Source: Takakia lepidozioides (Eukaryota > Streptophyta > Takakiopsida > Takakiales > Takakiaceae). Taken from it: 64,000 nucleotides of DNA. The stretch covers positions 7,192,001 to 7,256,000 of the forward strand of contig CM060734.1 in NCBI GenBank assembly GCA_030704615.1, given 5' to 3'. Below are positions 48,010 to 59,330 of the stretch, piece after piece. Numbering within the stretch: the first letter of the stretch is position 1; each line of letters starts with the position of its first letter. A model generated the notes under the pieces. That model was not told the origin of the DNA. It saw only the letters and a list, made by a program, of their open reading frames with translations, and did no database searches. The translations under genes and the position numbers were made by a program.

Positions 48010-49075
48010 TTATCTTAGAACTCTTGTGTAAGTTTGTCTACGTTTATTCACAGAAACTGGGACACCAAGTGCCCAGAACTCACAACCATAAGTGGCGGCC
48101 GGGATGACAACGCTATTAAATAACCACTTTTTGGTTGGGGGGTGGCGCAGATGTATTTGTTTGCATTTGGCCTGAAGGCGGATGGAGGCCGCCTTACCCT
48201 TTGTCAATATGTCCAGGGCAGTTTGCTGCAAACTGGAATTTGGGGGAGTGGATAACCAAACCTAGATACCGGTATGATTTCACTATCTCGATTTCCTGAT
48301 TGTTGAAGATGAATCTGCGGTCGGCCTGGCCATTAAAAACCATGATCTTGGTTTTGCTAAGATTGACTTGCAGCCCATAGTCTTTGGAGAACTGTTCCAG
48401 GATGTGGAGATGACGTTGCAGGAAGACAGGAGATTGTGCCAAAAGGGCAACATCGTCAGCGTAGAGGAGATCTGATTGCGTTGGTCCCCCATCCAACGGA
48501 ACCCCAACTCCATGGTTTTTTTAGATGTAAACCTCCAAGGCGTCAATGTAGATCCCAAAAAGGGTAGGTGAGAGGGGGCAGCCCTGTTTGACCCCAATGT
48601 TGCTATGGACCTCTGCTGAAGACCCGACCCCCCCCCCCCCCCCCCCCCCCCCCCCCGACGTTGACCGTGCCAGTGACAATCTCATACATGGAAGTGATGG
48701 CATATAGGATGTCCGGACGGACTCCCACCCTATGGAGCCGTTGGAAAAGAAGGTCTCGAGGAACCGAATCCATAGCCTTATGAAAGTCAACGAAGCAAAC
48801 ATATACCAATTTTTTGTCATAGCTTGCACGTTCTACCATAACCTGAAGAGTGAAAATGTGGTCAAGAGTGGATCTGTTGCGACGGAAACATGCTTGTCCC
48901 ATAGCAAGCATGTGAGAGGATTCAGCCCAATCATCCAGTTCCATGGCCACTACTGCTGCAAACAATTTGGCCGTTATCGGAGACACCATAATTGTGCGAC
49001 AGTTGGTCGGTGCGAGCCAGTCACCACTCTTGAAGAGGGGAAAGGAAGGTCCAGAGAGAGTGAAGCTTAAGTGGA
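48010..49075 (-). mobile_element. LINE reverse transcriptase relic
   Basis: A non-LTR reverse transcriptase is readable on the minus strand: PLFKSGDWLAPTNCRTIMVS, AKLFAAVVAMELDDWAES, GQACFRRNRSTLDHIFTLQV, VCFVDFHKAMDSVPRDLLFQ, then GVKQGCPLSPTLFGIYIDAL, the catalytic LLYADDVALLA, and SKTKIMVFNGQADRR with YRYLGLVI. The end has KKWLFNSVVIPAATYGCEFW. A ~30-bp C run at 48629-48658 (G on the coding strand) interrupts the palm domain, and a stop follows IDALEVYI. The endonuclease and ORF1 are missing. Confidence 0.9.
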
Positions 49076-49488
49076 GTTACTTTTCTTGCACACAGCCGGA
49101 ACATCGTGGGAACTTAGGTCCACCTGTTCCGCCCTCTTGTTTAATTGAGGCTTTTTTGCCTGTAATGGCTTTCTTGGCCGTCAGTTTCAAGAGCTCAATG
49201 TAGTTGGTCCGCCCCGGTTTGCATAGCTTCAATACTGGTGGCAAATGCCAAATATCAGTTTTGAAAGAACAAGAGATGCTTCTGTCCACACACTTGGTTT
49301 TACTTTGTGTCAACAGGTTACTGCAAGCATATACTGATCTGCCTACCCTGTATGTGCTTTTCTGTTGAGTTTGGACATGGAGTATACAGTAGTTACAAAC
49401 TTGGCCAGCCCCTCCCCAAGTACAATGCACCCCAAATTCCCTGAAAACTACATCAACCATCAGTAGGCACCCTGATGGGACTGTCATC

Positions 49489-49551
49489 ACCTTTATCCAT
49501 ACAAAGGGAGACAGAAATGAAGTTTCTAACTACCGCCCTATCACGTTAGGG
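49489..49551 (+). mobile_element. Short LINE reverse transcriptase fragment
   Basis: About 20 codons read FIHTKGDRNEVSNYRPITL, the first motif of a non-LTR reverse transcriptase, on the strand opposite to the LINE at 48010-49075. It is not a continuation of that element. Confidence 0.65.
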
Positions 49552-51862
49552 GGAAGGGAGTAGAAAGATTACTGTGCTTTGTGTGTCCAGAAGGGGTGGA
49601 AAGACTGATGCCCCAAACAAGGGGAGGGCTACGGGGTGAGCCTGGACATGGCGCTGTGTCCAGACCGTGCCCTCACATCCCCAGGTAGCTGCCCTCGCTA
49701 TGCGCCTCATAGCCCACCGCATAGGTGTTGCCCTTCTGACATTCGGACCTCCGTAGAATGACACTCTCTTAAACCTCTTTGAGCCCCATATCCTCCCTTC
49801 CCCCTCCCTTTCCTCTATGCGTGGACACCAGAATTGCAATGCTGCGCCCAATTGCCTCTTGAAACCTAAGTAAGGTAACAATGTATCTGTGGGACTGTGC
49901 CTAGACCATGCGTTTCGAAACTGGTTAAGGATCTTGTCTGGTCTTCTCGGGGTTTGTGTGCTTCTGGCTGGTCAACTGTTTGTTTATATTCCTTCATCAA
50001 CGTGCAGTTCTCCTTCAAATTGCCACTGCTATCCGCACTTTCGGAACTCTCCTCACATATTCAATCTGGTCCTTGCAAACTTCAAGTGCTGCAGACAGGT
50101 GCAGTAGGTGATCTTCGCCTTCACTATCTATGTATTGCATGACTTCACAGCCTCCACAGGCGGTCCTAGTCATTTTGTGAAATTCCACTTCCAGTCTTCC
50201 TGCATATGAGATTTACTAGGCAAAGATGAGGATCCGCAGAGCAGATGTGAGCAATTGATTGTCAAGGAATGGAGAGGAAGAGCCTTGTTTGTGGGAGAAA
50301 GAGGGGGGGAGGCGGTTGACCGTTACAAGTGTTACGGTGAAGCAGACACAGAAAATGCAGGGTGTGCAATAGCAAAAGGACAGTACACACTGAAAACATT
50401 GTGTTGTTTCCCCTGGGGGGGGGGGGGGGGGGGGCGACCATTGCATTCTCTACTTCAGCGAAAGGATTTCGTCGTGTTCGGACAGCCTGTCGTCCATCTT
50501 CCACGTGAAACTTCGTAGCAGGGAACTGGATGCATGAAGGGTAGAGATGAATGACAGGTTCGATGATGACAGCGGAAAAGGAGGTCATTCTCTTGGACTT
50601 GGTATGCCATCACAAGTGATCCCCTCTTCTCAGACTCTCCTGGGGTTGATATCATTAACTATACAGCCAAGAGCTTCCTTCAGCTTCTTGGGTTCTTAGA
50701 GCATGGAGATTCGATTCCCTGAGTGTTTTAGACAAATCAGGAATGATTCACATAAATTATGGTTGCAAACACAAGATTTGTCTCAAAACAAGCTTGAACA
50801 GGATATGGAAATTGTCATAGATGAACTTGAAAATGAGCTCCATGACGCAGGAGTGGATCCTCATTCTCTCCAATGTTCCTCTGTGCTGGTTCTGTTTTTA
50901 GGCACTTGGTATCAAATGTTAAGAAGAAATACATGGGAGTCTTTAACAGTCAGTTTCTATGGCGAGAAGTCTCTATCAGATTTCTGAGGTAGCTTCTATA
51001 CAGTGTGGCTATGCTATGCTGATTAGTAGAAAGTAGCTGTCGAGCTTCTGAGTCAACCACCCGAAGTAAAACTTACGACAACTGAAATTGCACATCTAAC
51101 CCACTCCACTCACGTACTCGACACACATTCTTCAGCTGCAGTTGGCAAATTTCAGACATGCTATTGGCGTGGGTCATTCAGTTCCAATAGAAAGCCATCC
51201 CCATACTTGTGGACATGCTCTCTTTTCTAAAGGAAAGGGGGGTGGCACTGTAGGGCCAAGACATGGAGGTTCAAGGAGGATATTGAGAGCTGCAGGAGGG
51301 ACAAGAAGGTAGGAGACAGTTGCTTAATATCCATAAGAGGCCCAAATAGCGTATGGACCAAAAGAAAGTTCCACGAGAGAGACAAAAAAATACAGACTTC
51401 AAGAAACCCATTGAAAAGAAGAAAGCTTTTCAATCTACAGGGAATGGCCAGGGCCCTTCAGGCAACCAGCTTTGTGGAAGCGTTGTGTTGGTTACCCCAC
51501 ACCCTAATCTCATTTATAGTAGGTTCTAGACCTCTGAAGACATTTGGCAGACTTTTTTAATACTAGGCTTCCAATTCCAGCCTCAGTTGCCATTTCCCCA
51601 AGTTTGATGAAGCTTGAGTTGGATGTAAGAGTCTTCCATTTTGGTTTTTATGCAATCTTGCAAGTTAACAAATTGATTTCTCCTGCTGTCAGCTCAAACA
51701 ATCACTGGTCCTAGAACATCAAGAAAGTGAACAGATCATTCTGACAGTGCAGTCATATCTCATCACCCTTTGGAGGAGCGCAAATTCAACTCAATTTCGC
51801 CGTCAACGGTCAGTCTTCCGAGTCCTTGAAACTTACACTAGAAATTCTTCCTGCTCGACAAA
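49552..51862. other. Mostly non-coding, 3' flank of NFU
   Basis: No clear gene. A ~20-bp G run is at 50416-50435. A frame at 50703-50987 contains DMEIVIDELENELHDAGVDP, which looks protein-like but is not recognised. The 3' untranslated region of the minus-strand NFU gene should lie just below 51863. Confidence 0.35.
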
Positions 51863-54707
51863 TCAAGGTTCTGATAAAACCACCTTTGAGATGTCTGGGA
51901 ACTTGTCTTTAATGGCTGCCTGGATTCCCATGCCAATTGGTGCAGGGCCTTTGTACTTGACCTGGCAATCACCACTCGTAGAGTCCACTGAAATCACCTC
52001 AACAGAGCCGCCATAATTGTGGATAGCAGGTCTCAGCATATCCAAATGTGCATTTACAGCCTGCACCAATCCAACACCATCTCATTTTTATTTTAAACAA
52101 GCACATCCCCAGCATCCACAATCTCTGTATCTTTCCTCCTATCGTACTGGATACAGGATCTATTTCAGTACACCATGCCAAGCAGTCTGCACTGTGGCCA
52201 TGTGACTTTGGGAACTATGATCATGTTCTCCTCCTCACCAACAGTCATAATGTAAGACAAGAATAAGGCCTTCTTGTCCTTCTATTCCAATTCAGGCAAT
52301 CAGGAAAAAACCATCTTACTGTCAGGTAAGTACACCTGAATGGGAATATTAATCTCCCACATTGACCAGTCAGAAAAGGAGGGTGAAGGGGCATGTATAC
52401 CGCAACAGTGCCACCCAGCTCCTGCTTATCAACCTGGACAATTTCCGTCAAGGCATTCCTAAACTTTTCCTTTAGCACCCTCTCTATGCCCATCTTCATT
52501 GTGCTTGTGGAGCTCGGGCATGTCCCGCATGCGCCTGCGTAGTCCAGACGCATCAAGTAAAGCAATGAGTCAATAGCCACTGAAATTTCCTACTGAATGA
52601 GGCCATTGAGTTTTACATTTTCATATTTGACTTCCTCTGTGTCTTCATCTCGTGTGACTGGCAAGAATTGAGTCTGGCCAACACCAGGCATATGTTTCTG
52701 GCTTCTGGACATGTGGATACCTTCACATGAAACTCTCGAAGTTGACTATTAGTGGTTATAGATCCAGGACACTATTAAAGAACATGTATTACAAAGAAAG
52801 AAAATGAAAAAGAAGGTCTCCATGTCTCATTATCCCTGCCCCAAGGTTCCTGCAATTCAATTGCTGTTGAATATTGCTAGCATCAATCGACTTAAGACTA
52901 TGAGCATCTAGACTCCACACTACTGGGCGTCAATCCTCTTCATGTACAGGAATAAATTGACAGTGGGTTGAAATTGCAAGGCATATATTGTATTAGGTTT
53001 CTTGCAGACTCCACAGAAAAATCAATGCTGAAACATACCTTGAAGACGAAGTGACACAACACCATCCTTCAGACCTACAACCTCGACATTACCACCATCG
53101 GCAATAAGATATGGCCGCACTTCATTGAGAACCCTGTCCACATTATCAACAGTTAGCTCAAAGCTTTCTGCTGAATACAGCCCTCCAACTCCTGCCCCGT
53201 TCCCCTGAGGCTTTGCGAAGGGGCTTGTAATCTGTGCAGGCTTCTCTGCTACATGCACCCCATTGGTGGATACTTCTGGCGGTGCCACCTGGATTTCTTC
53301 TTTGGCAGCTCCATTGCTGGAGGCCACCGGATCGACCGTAGCTTTCGTCTGCCCGTCAATCACACTGCTCCAATCGTCTCCCTCTGTTGCCTGCCACATA
53401 CAAATGTGTGGAAATTCAACCCATCAGAGCTTTCCTCACCATTTACAGAGTCCAGATCACAATTCCTTCTTCAGATCTTACAGCAACTTACAAAACTGGT
53501 CATACCCTGTTTGAAAACAACGCTATGTATATAGATGGCCTCACATGCAAGTTCTCCACCTACACTGGATACCAAGCAGAGAGTACAATTCTGCCGTGGC
53601 CAGGCAAACGCCCGACCATGTTCCCCATAGTGTCGACAAAGTGGGAACAACAAGCGGACTGATTTACAAAGATGGCTAGCGATGCATGAGTCCAACATAG
53701 CAAGGTTGCAATGAATTTTGATATGATGGCCTCATTCCTGCCTTTTCATTATCCAAAAAATAGACACGAGAAGAGAGGAAGGGAGATGAGACACTCAACT
53801 TCAGAAGATACCTCTTAGACCAAAAGGATGAGCGTCCACATACCTGAAGCAGTTTGAGACGGCGTGTGCGGCTATCGTCGTTCTCCCCCTCCACCCCATC
53901 AAACAAATTTTCCCCCATGGCTTTCCGCATTTTGAGCTTCTTCTCCTCATACTCTGTCCTCTCTTCCTCTGACATTAGAGCGACAGGGATCCCACTTGTG
54001 CCCCCCTCCCAGAGGTCTTTCTCCAAAGAATTCCCAGGAGGGGATAACCCGGCGGCAGCTTCCAGCCATCTCTGTCTTTCCTCCTCGAGCTTTGCGCGAG
54101 TGATCAATGCCGCCTCTCTATACATTTTGACTTTCATAGAAGAACATTTCTGTTCCCCAACTCGACCCCGTAAGGTTTTGAGAGAGAGAACCACGTTCCT
54201 TGAGTACCCCACGTACTGCAATCGCCCTTCGGTGTCATAGATTGCAAAAACTCCGCCAAATTTGAAGGTTTCCCTCGGACCCACGTAGGCTTCGAAATCA
54301 AGGATTGCGTTTCCATCATCCTCACCTTCTCTCCCTGTAAATTCTTTCTTCCCAGAGCTATGTACGTCGGCCCCACCATCTCCATAAAGGAACCCATGGA
54401 GCCCTTTATGGCCCTCAGGCACCGCATCGTCAGTCACCACCCCTGAGAGAGACTGCAGCGCTTGCTTCCGTGAATCGGCGGTGGCGCTCGCTCTAACTGT
54501 TAGCAGTCTTGAGAAATTCCCCGCATCCCTTTTACAGAAAGTGGGTCTTTCCGTGGACACTAAGCTGAGAGAAGGACTTGCAAATTGGTTTCCTCCGAGC
54601 AAACCCTGGGGGGCAAACCTGGGCCTATCGGGTGATGTCACACAGGAGGAATGGGTTGCAAAGGCGGATGGCGCAGAAAATCTTGCTGTTTTTTCTAAGA
54701 CCTCCAT
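51863..54707 (-). CDS. NFU: NFU iron-sulphur scaffold with GIY-YIG-like domain
   Basis: NFU proteins hold and pass on [4Fe-4S] clusters; plastid members serve photosystem I and other targets. Four exons fit with correct phases: 54707-53844, 53390-53039, 52534-52401 and 52060-51863, giving 515 residues. Junctions are CAG|GTATGT, G|GTATGT and GCG|GTATAC donors with GGCAG, CGCAG and TGCAG acceptors. Residues 1-72 are Ser/Ala/Arg-rich, a likely plastid presequence. Residues 150-212 resemble a GIY-YIG domain (GGVFAIYD, LQYVGYSRN). The NifU domain is ~370-435 with RPYLIADGGNVEVVGLKDG and the cluster-binding CGTCPSS (Cys 408 and 411). A second, Cys-poor NifU-like domain ends the protein (HLDMLRPAIHNYGGSVEV, IGMGIQAAIKDKFPDISKVV), as in NFU1-type plastid proteins. 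No frame break is visible; it looks functional. Confidence 0.9.
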
Positions 54708-55240
54708 ATCTGCAGCTCCAGTAGATCACTCTGAATTGTTTGATTTACGAACCTCTAGAAATTCCATGTGGGTGACAGCAATGCAGCACAAGAGGGCATT
54801 GTCTCTCTTCTCTACGTGCCCCCTCTCTGGCACCAGAATGTGAGAAAAGATATGTAGACTGATTTGACTACCCGATGAATACACCACCCCTAGAGAGAAG
54901 GATTCCTCGCAGCGTCGGACGAGCATGAAATGCTTTGAGCTATGGCGGACGAGTTGAGCGTCGTTGAGGAGAGAGATTCAGAGCAGCCTACACCGGATGA
55001 ATGTCCTTACCCTGTGGATGAATGTATTAGGAAGAGACGAATCAGCCTGAATGGATGAACGTGTATGAAGCAGATGAATGCACCTGAGTGGATGAATATT
55101 CCACCATGCTGCGCACAAGTTCATTCATCTATGATCTCATCCGATGTGTCCCACCTTATAAAGTTGCGTAGGGACACAAAATGTGTCACACTCGCGGCTC
55201 GCCATGTCACCACAATAAAAAAAAAGATGAAGTTTGCATT
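54708..55240. promoter_or_regulatory. Intergenic region upstream of NFU
   Basis: This lies between the NFU start (minus) and the end of methyltransferase-like copy C. It must contain the NFU 5' leader and promoter; no TATA box is clear. GGATGAA motifs cluster at 54995-55100. No gene is seen. Confidence 0.4.
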
Positions 55241-56376
55241 TCAGTCACTACAACTATCCCCTGAAACTTGGGCACTATCATCGACAAAAACCCGAGCTCC
55301 GAGGTCCCTGTTGGGCTTCCGAGCAGGCCGACAGGCAGTTGGGGGAGACATCGTGACACTCTGCTGACGAGCAATGGCCTCCGCGTAGTCAGGGAGGATG
55401 TATGAACGAGGAGGGCTACACCACAAGTCACTCTGAAGAACAGAGACGTCGTGCAAAGGAATAGCTTACAATATCCTGCCACCCAAATTACATGTACTGC
55501 ATTAGCTAATGTGAAAGACAAGGGGGGGGGGGGGGGGGGGGGGGGCTTGAGCATGCTATAACGGGGAAGCAAACACCAAACGAACTTATCATCGTCGAGG
55601 TCCTCGTTGTCTCCTTCGTTGATATCAACATGCACTACAGCCTCCTGCTCTTTGGCGGCAGGCATTGGCCCTCGCAACTCTTGGAGGAGGTCAGTAAAAA
55701 TGGCCGCATCCCCTTCCATACCCAACAAATGTCGGCCCGCTGCGTTGCAAGCATGGTACGAAGCTCTTGCAAGGCACAGTTGTGTTACTAAGATGTTGCA
55801 AATTGTGTATCAAGGGAAAAAAGACCACAGAAAGAGAGATGTCAAACCCGTTCCAAGAGTCAGGTCGACGATGCGCGCCCTCGGATGGGAACATGTCTCA
55901 ATAATAGTTTGAATAAAAGTTGGGCTCTTCTCCTTGGCCCCTCTCCATGGTGTTCCGTTCGACTTTCTCAAACAAACATTCGAATCCACGTAATTGTAGT
56001 GTATATCGTCGACCACTGGATGAAACTTCTCGTTCATGAAACAAGCTCCCCCATGAAGCCTGAACTCCTTCACTGCAACATGAGTCAAAGAAGGGTGCAC
56101 CCTGACGAGGCAAATGGCTTCAAAAAGGCGGGTCTGCATGGAAGCCAACACGAAGCACAAATGAGCGAATGCATAAAACGACAAAAAAACAGTGCAACTT
56201 CACCCCTTCAAAATTGAGTGCGTTGACGCACTCAATTTTGGAGGGGTGAACAGAAAAATGAAATGAAGCAGACAAGAGAAGAATGCTACCATTTATCGGA
56301 ATGGATGATTACCATTTGTCTCGGACAGTCCCCCTTCGTCCAGTATAAGCTTTTGACACCATTCCACCATTCTTGG
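55241..56376 (-). CDS. Methyltransferase-like family, copy C
   Basis: Four blocks: i 56376-56313 (GVKSLYWTKGDCPRQM), ii 56133-55848 (TRLFEAICLVRV, VVDDIHYNYVDSN, NGTPWRGAKEKSPTFIQTII, then ARIVDLTLGTG), iii 55763-55586 (ASYHACNAAGRHLLGMEGD, acidic DNEDLDDDK end), iv 55432-55241 (PRSYILPDYAEAIARQQS, ends TGA). Junctions follow GT..AG and keep the frame. Order and motifs match the second half of beta-class amino-methyltransferases: a 'SP' segment, motif I (DLTLGTG) and an acidic residue after GR..LG. The catalytic (D/N/S)PP(Y/F/W) half would lie upstream and is not identified, so activity is unproven. Boundaries i/ii, ii/iii and the YAEA exon are shared with copy A. A palindrome lies in intron 1 and more lie upstream. 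Confidence 0.6.
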
Positions 56377-57173
56377 CTGCAAACAGACATGTCCATACAG
56401 GCACTAAAAGAGGAATCCCCCCCCCCCACAAACCGGAAGCTAATCTCAATGGAAGGACAGACAAAAAAACAAGTATCAGACCCTCTGAAACTGAGTGCGT
56501 CAACGCACTCAATTCTGAAGGGTTTTGATTTGCCCAGTGGAAGTAAGCATGCCCAGACCGGCAGCAAACATGAACTATCATCCAAAACCAGAAGCATGAC
56601 TCAAGGGGGACGAACCACAGCTGCATTTGTGGTCCTCTGAAACTGTGTGCATCAACGCACTCAGTTTTGGAGGGCCACAAGTGGAAATATATATATATAT
56701 ATATAAATTGGGTTCTCCCTCCTTTCCTGCCTAGAACTGAGTGCGTCAACGCACCCAATTTCTTCACTCATAAAGGAGCTCCGTAAACGCACTCAAATTC
56801 TCAATACCAGCTGTGAAGGGTTCTCTTCAAGTTCCTCTTTGTGCACAATGGATACACACAAAGGCTTCACGGTGTGGAATCACCCCCACAAACTGAGTGC
56901 ATTGACGCACTCAGTTTCTGGGGCTCTTTCCAATAATATTCTCTTCCATCTCCTCTCTCTCTGAATGTGGTTATGTCTGCTAACCTATTTCGATAAATGG
57001 AGTGAGAGCACCCCCAAAAACTGTGTGCGTTGACGCACTCAATTTCTGGAGGTCTTGAGTTGTCTCCAGTTTTTGAAGTCCTCACATGATGGTTCAATTT
57101 TTGTCCGTGATTGCCGGAAAGGAGAATAAAATAGCACCCCTAAAAATTGAGTGCGTCAACACACTCAGTTTTC
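56201..57173. repeat. Array of 7-8 palindromes, GAGTGCGTYRACGCACTC
   Basis: Near-perfect inverted repeats are centred at about 56225, 56501, 56653, 56748, 56901, 57031 and 57152, with a half-degraded one at ~56788. The core is GAGTGCGTYRACGCACTC; most are flanked by (A)AAACT or AAATT on the left, its complement on the right, and outer CACCCC / GGGGTG. The first (56201-56248) has 23-bp arms with one mismatch and a 2-base centre. Spacing is ~95-275 bp, and the intervening sequence is not repeated. A (TA)n run lies at 56687-56705. Confidence 0.9.
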
Positions 57174-57275
57174 GTAACCTCTCCACAGCCAAAAATCAAA
57201 CAAGCATAGGAAGATTACCTTCGGTAATTTGTTAGGAGCACTCCCCGATGCATCTCTCTCTTCTCTTTCTTCTCG

Positions 57276-59330
57276 AAAGAGGCGGATGACAATGGTTTTG
57301 TAGTTGTGCAAGAACATGTCCTAGCAACACGCTTTCAGCTCGACAATGGCATTGTCTTTCGAGAGAGAGAGGTGTGCGGCTGGTCAAATACACATTCCAA
57401 AAACCTGATGAAACTGCGCATATTAGTCAGTGGAGAGTTCCTCCAGGAAGATACACGGTCCTTGGAGCTCCCCGCCGGCAGTCCGTTGGCTCATATATCA
57501 CACAAGGAACTGCAGCTTCGGTGGTTCAAGACAAAAATGATGTGGTGGTGAAAATGGAGACAACAACCTCCACCCCAATCGTTGAGCTCTCGGACTCGTT
57601 GGAGGAGGACGTCTTTGAATTTCCATCTGCGGTGCATCCACCGTTAGTTGTAGAAATGGAAGTTAAAGACATCTGCAGTATCATTCCAAAGCTGAAGTCA
57701 ATGGGAGGGATGACCGGTTTCAAGAGTGAGTTACGGGGAATTGACTAGGACACTTTCAACATTGAACGTGTTGAGTTCCTGCCAGAGACATTTAATGGGG
57801 ATATCCTCTTTGAGCTGCCTCTACCTGAGAAAGTTGGAGCTATTTCAAGTCTAATGCGAGGCCCATGGACACCCATGGTGTAGAACAAAACATCCAATAT
57901 TCAAAATCATGACAACCTCGTATTCAGGAGAACGGTTTGCAATGGGCACCTGAGGTGCGAGAATTTGAATGGCAGGCATTTCCTTCTCCCTGGAGTTTAG
58001 AACTAGAGCAAATGGGAGGGTGTCACGGACAACCCATTCAAGCCTGGGGAAAGACCCCCAAGCACCAACCCATTCTGCAGATCAACATGTCCATTGAGGA
58101 GATGGCGGACATGCCTTCTTGCAATCTGGCAGAGATAGTGCACAATGCATGGTTGCAGCAATCTGGAAAACGAGGAAGAGATTTGTATGTGGCGACGGCC
58201 AATGATCTGACACGTGCTCTGCAGCAACAAACTAGATACCAGGAGTTCTTGCGGGGTGGGGTTGGTGGCAAGGGTCCCGACAAGAGTAAGTTGATGTTGC
58301 GAGCTGCAAGAAGGTCGGAGGATCCGACCAAGATAGTTGGGGCGGTCAGCATGTGTGCCGATGTAACCCCTCTCGTGTCTTGTGTTCTGCATCTGGAAGG
58401 TGAGGAGAGATTCGGCTCTTGTAAGCGGAAATTGAACACCCCTCTTGGTTTGGATGCGGATTCGCACAGGGCGGACAGAGACCGGACAACTTCTCCATGC
58501 CGTGTGTTTCCATCCATCAGAGATCAATTTCCGGAACGTCCACTACATCCTCAAGCATTGCAATCTCCTGAGTTGTGAGATCTGTCCTCACCTTCACAAA
58601 CCAAACGCTTGGTGGAGAAGGCTTCATGACCACCGATGGTCGCACAGTCCCACGCACGCATCTACCACAGCCGTCAGCGCATAACCATAATTTGTGGTTC
58701 TTTGCCTCTGCTTTCTTGTATGGGCGAAACAAACCAGAGAAAGTCGGAGGCAGAGTCCATGCACTAGCTCTGGATATGAATGATGTGCATTTTTTGAATG
58801 TGGTGGCCCGGAGCACCGAACATTTCACTTGAGACCCAGCACTGGTGTGATCTATGTGCCAAACCTCATCGGGGCACATGAACTCCACCACATTGGGGAG
58901 CATGTTCTTCTCCCGCAGTACCATTGCTTTGACAGTGGGAGATGTAGGGGTTTGGCGTTGTGACGAATGTTCCTCCGTTTTGCACGGCAACCCACTGTAC
59001 ATGCAAGTGCTTCGAGTTCTGGCAGTTCTCGACTACCTCCTGCAGATGCTCGTTTACATCCAACTAAACGGAATGGAAACCTAGTTCGACGTTTTCCTCC
59101 AACCGCAGAACATTTCGGCAAGGTCAAATCCGCAAGAATGCTTCAAGCTAGTGTTACGGAAGTTCCTGATCCGGAGTATGGTCGGGTCTACACAATGATG
59201 ACATCGACATCTCTGCAGGACAAATCATACGACATCACTGTTTCGAATTTCCCCAATTGCACCTATCCGGATTTTGTTGGCATACTTTCAACTAGTTTGG
59301 GAAAGAGAGGCAAATTCATACCCTGCAAAA
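57276..59330 (+). mobile_element. MULE-like/SWIM transposon relic, rearranged
   Basis: Plus-strand protein pieces: NGFVVVQEHVLATRFQLDNG (57290), after a 2-base shift in a GA run KYTFQKPDETAHISQWRVPP, a TAG at 57746, then SIEEMADMPSCNLAEIVHNA, WLQQSGKRGRDLYVATANDL and TRYQEFLRGG (57937-58420). At 59095-59330 comes a SWIM-type end (SYDITVSNFPNCTYPDFV, LGKRGKFIPCK). Between them, 58517-59065 codes on the minus strand (PDEVWHIDHTSAGSQVKC, WLCADGCGRCVRG, SVWFVKVRTDLTTQEIAM). SWIM fingers are typical of MULE transposases and FAR1 relatives. The 'CNLAE.VHN.WLQQSG' region is one I associate with repeated genes of seed-free plants. The finger has lost its second Cys (CTYPDF), and stops make it a pseudogene. 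Confidence 0.55.

Noticed and set aside
53854-54240. Plus-strand ORF opposite NFU exon 1
   Set aside because: It is the complement of a well-supported coding exon.
56201-57173. Palindrome array as CRISPR or tRNA cluster
   Set aside because: Spacers vary from ~50 to 230 bp, no cas genes exist, the host is a plant, and no tRNA boxes or cloverleaves are present.
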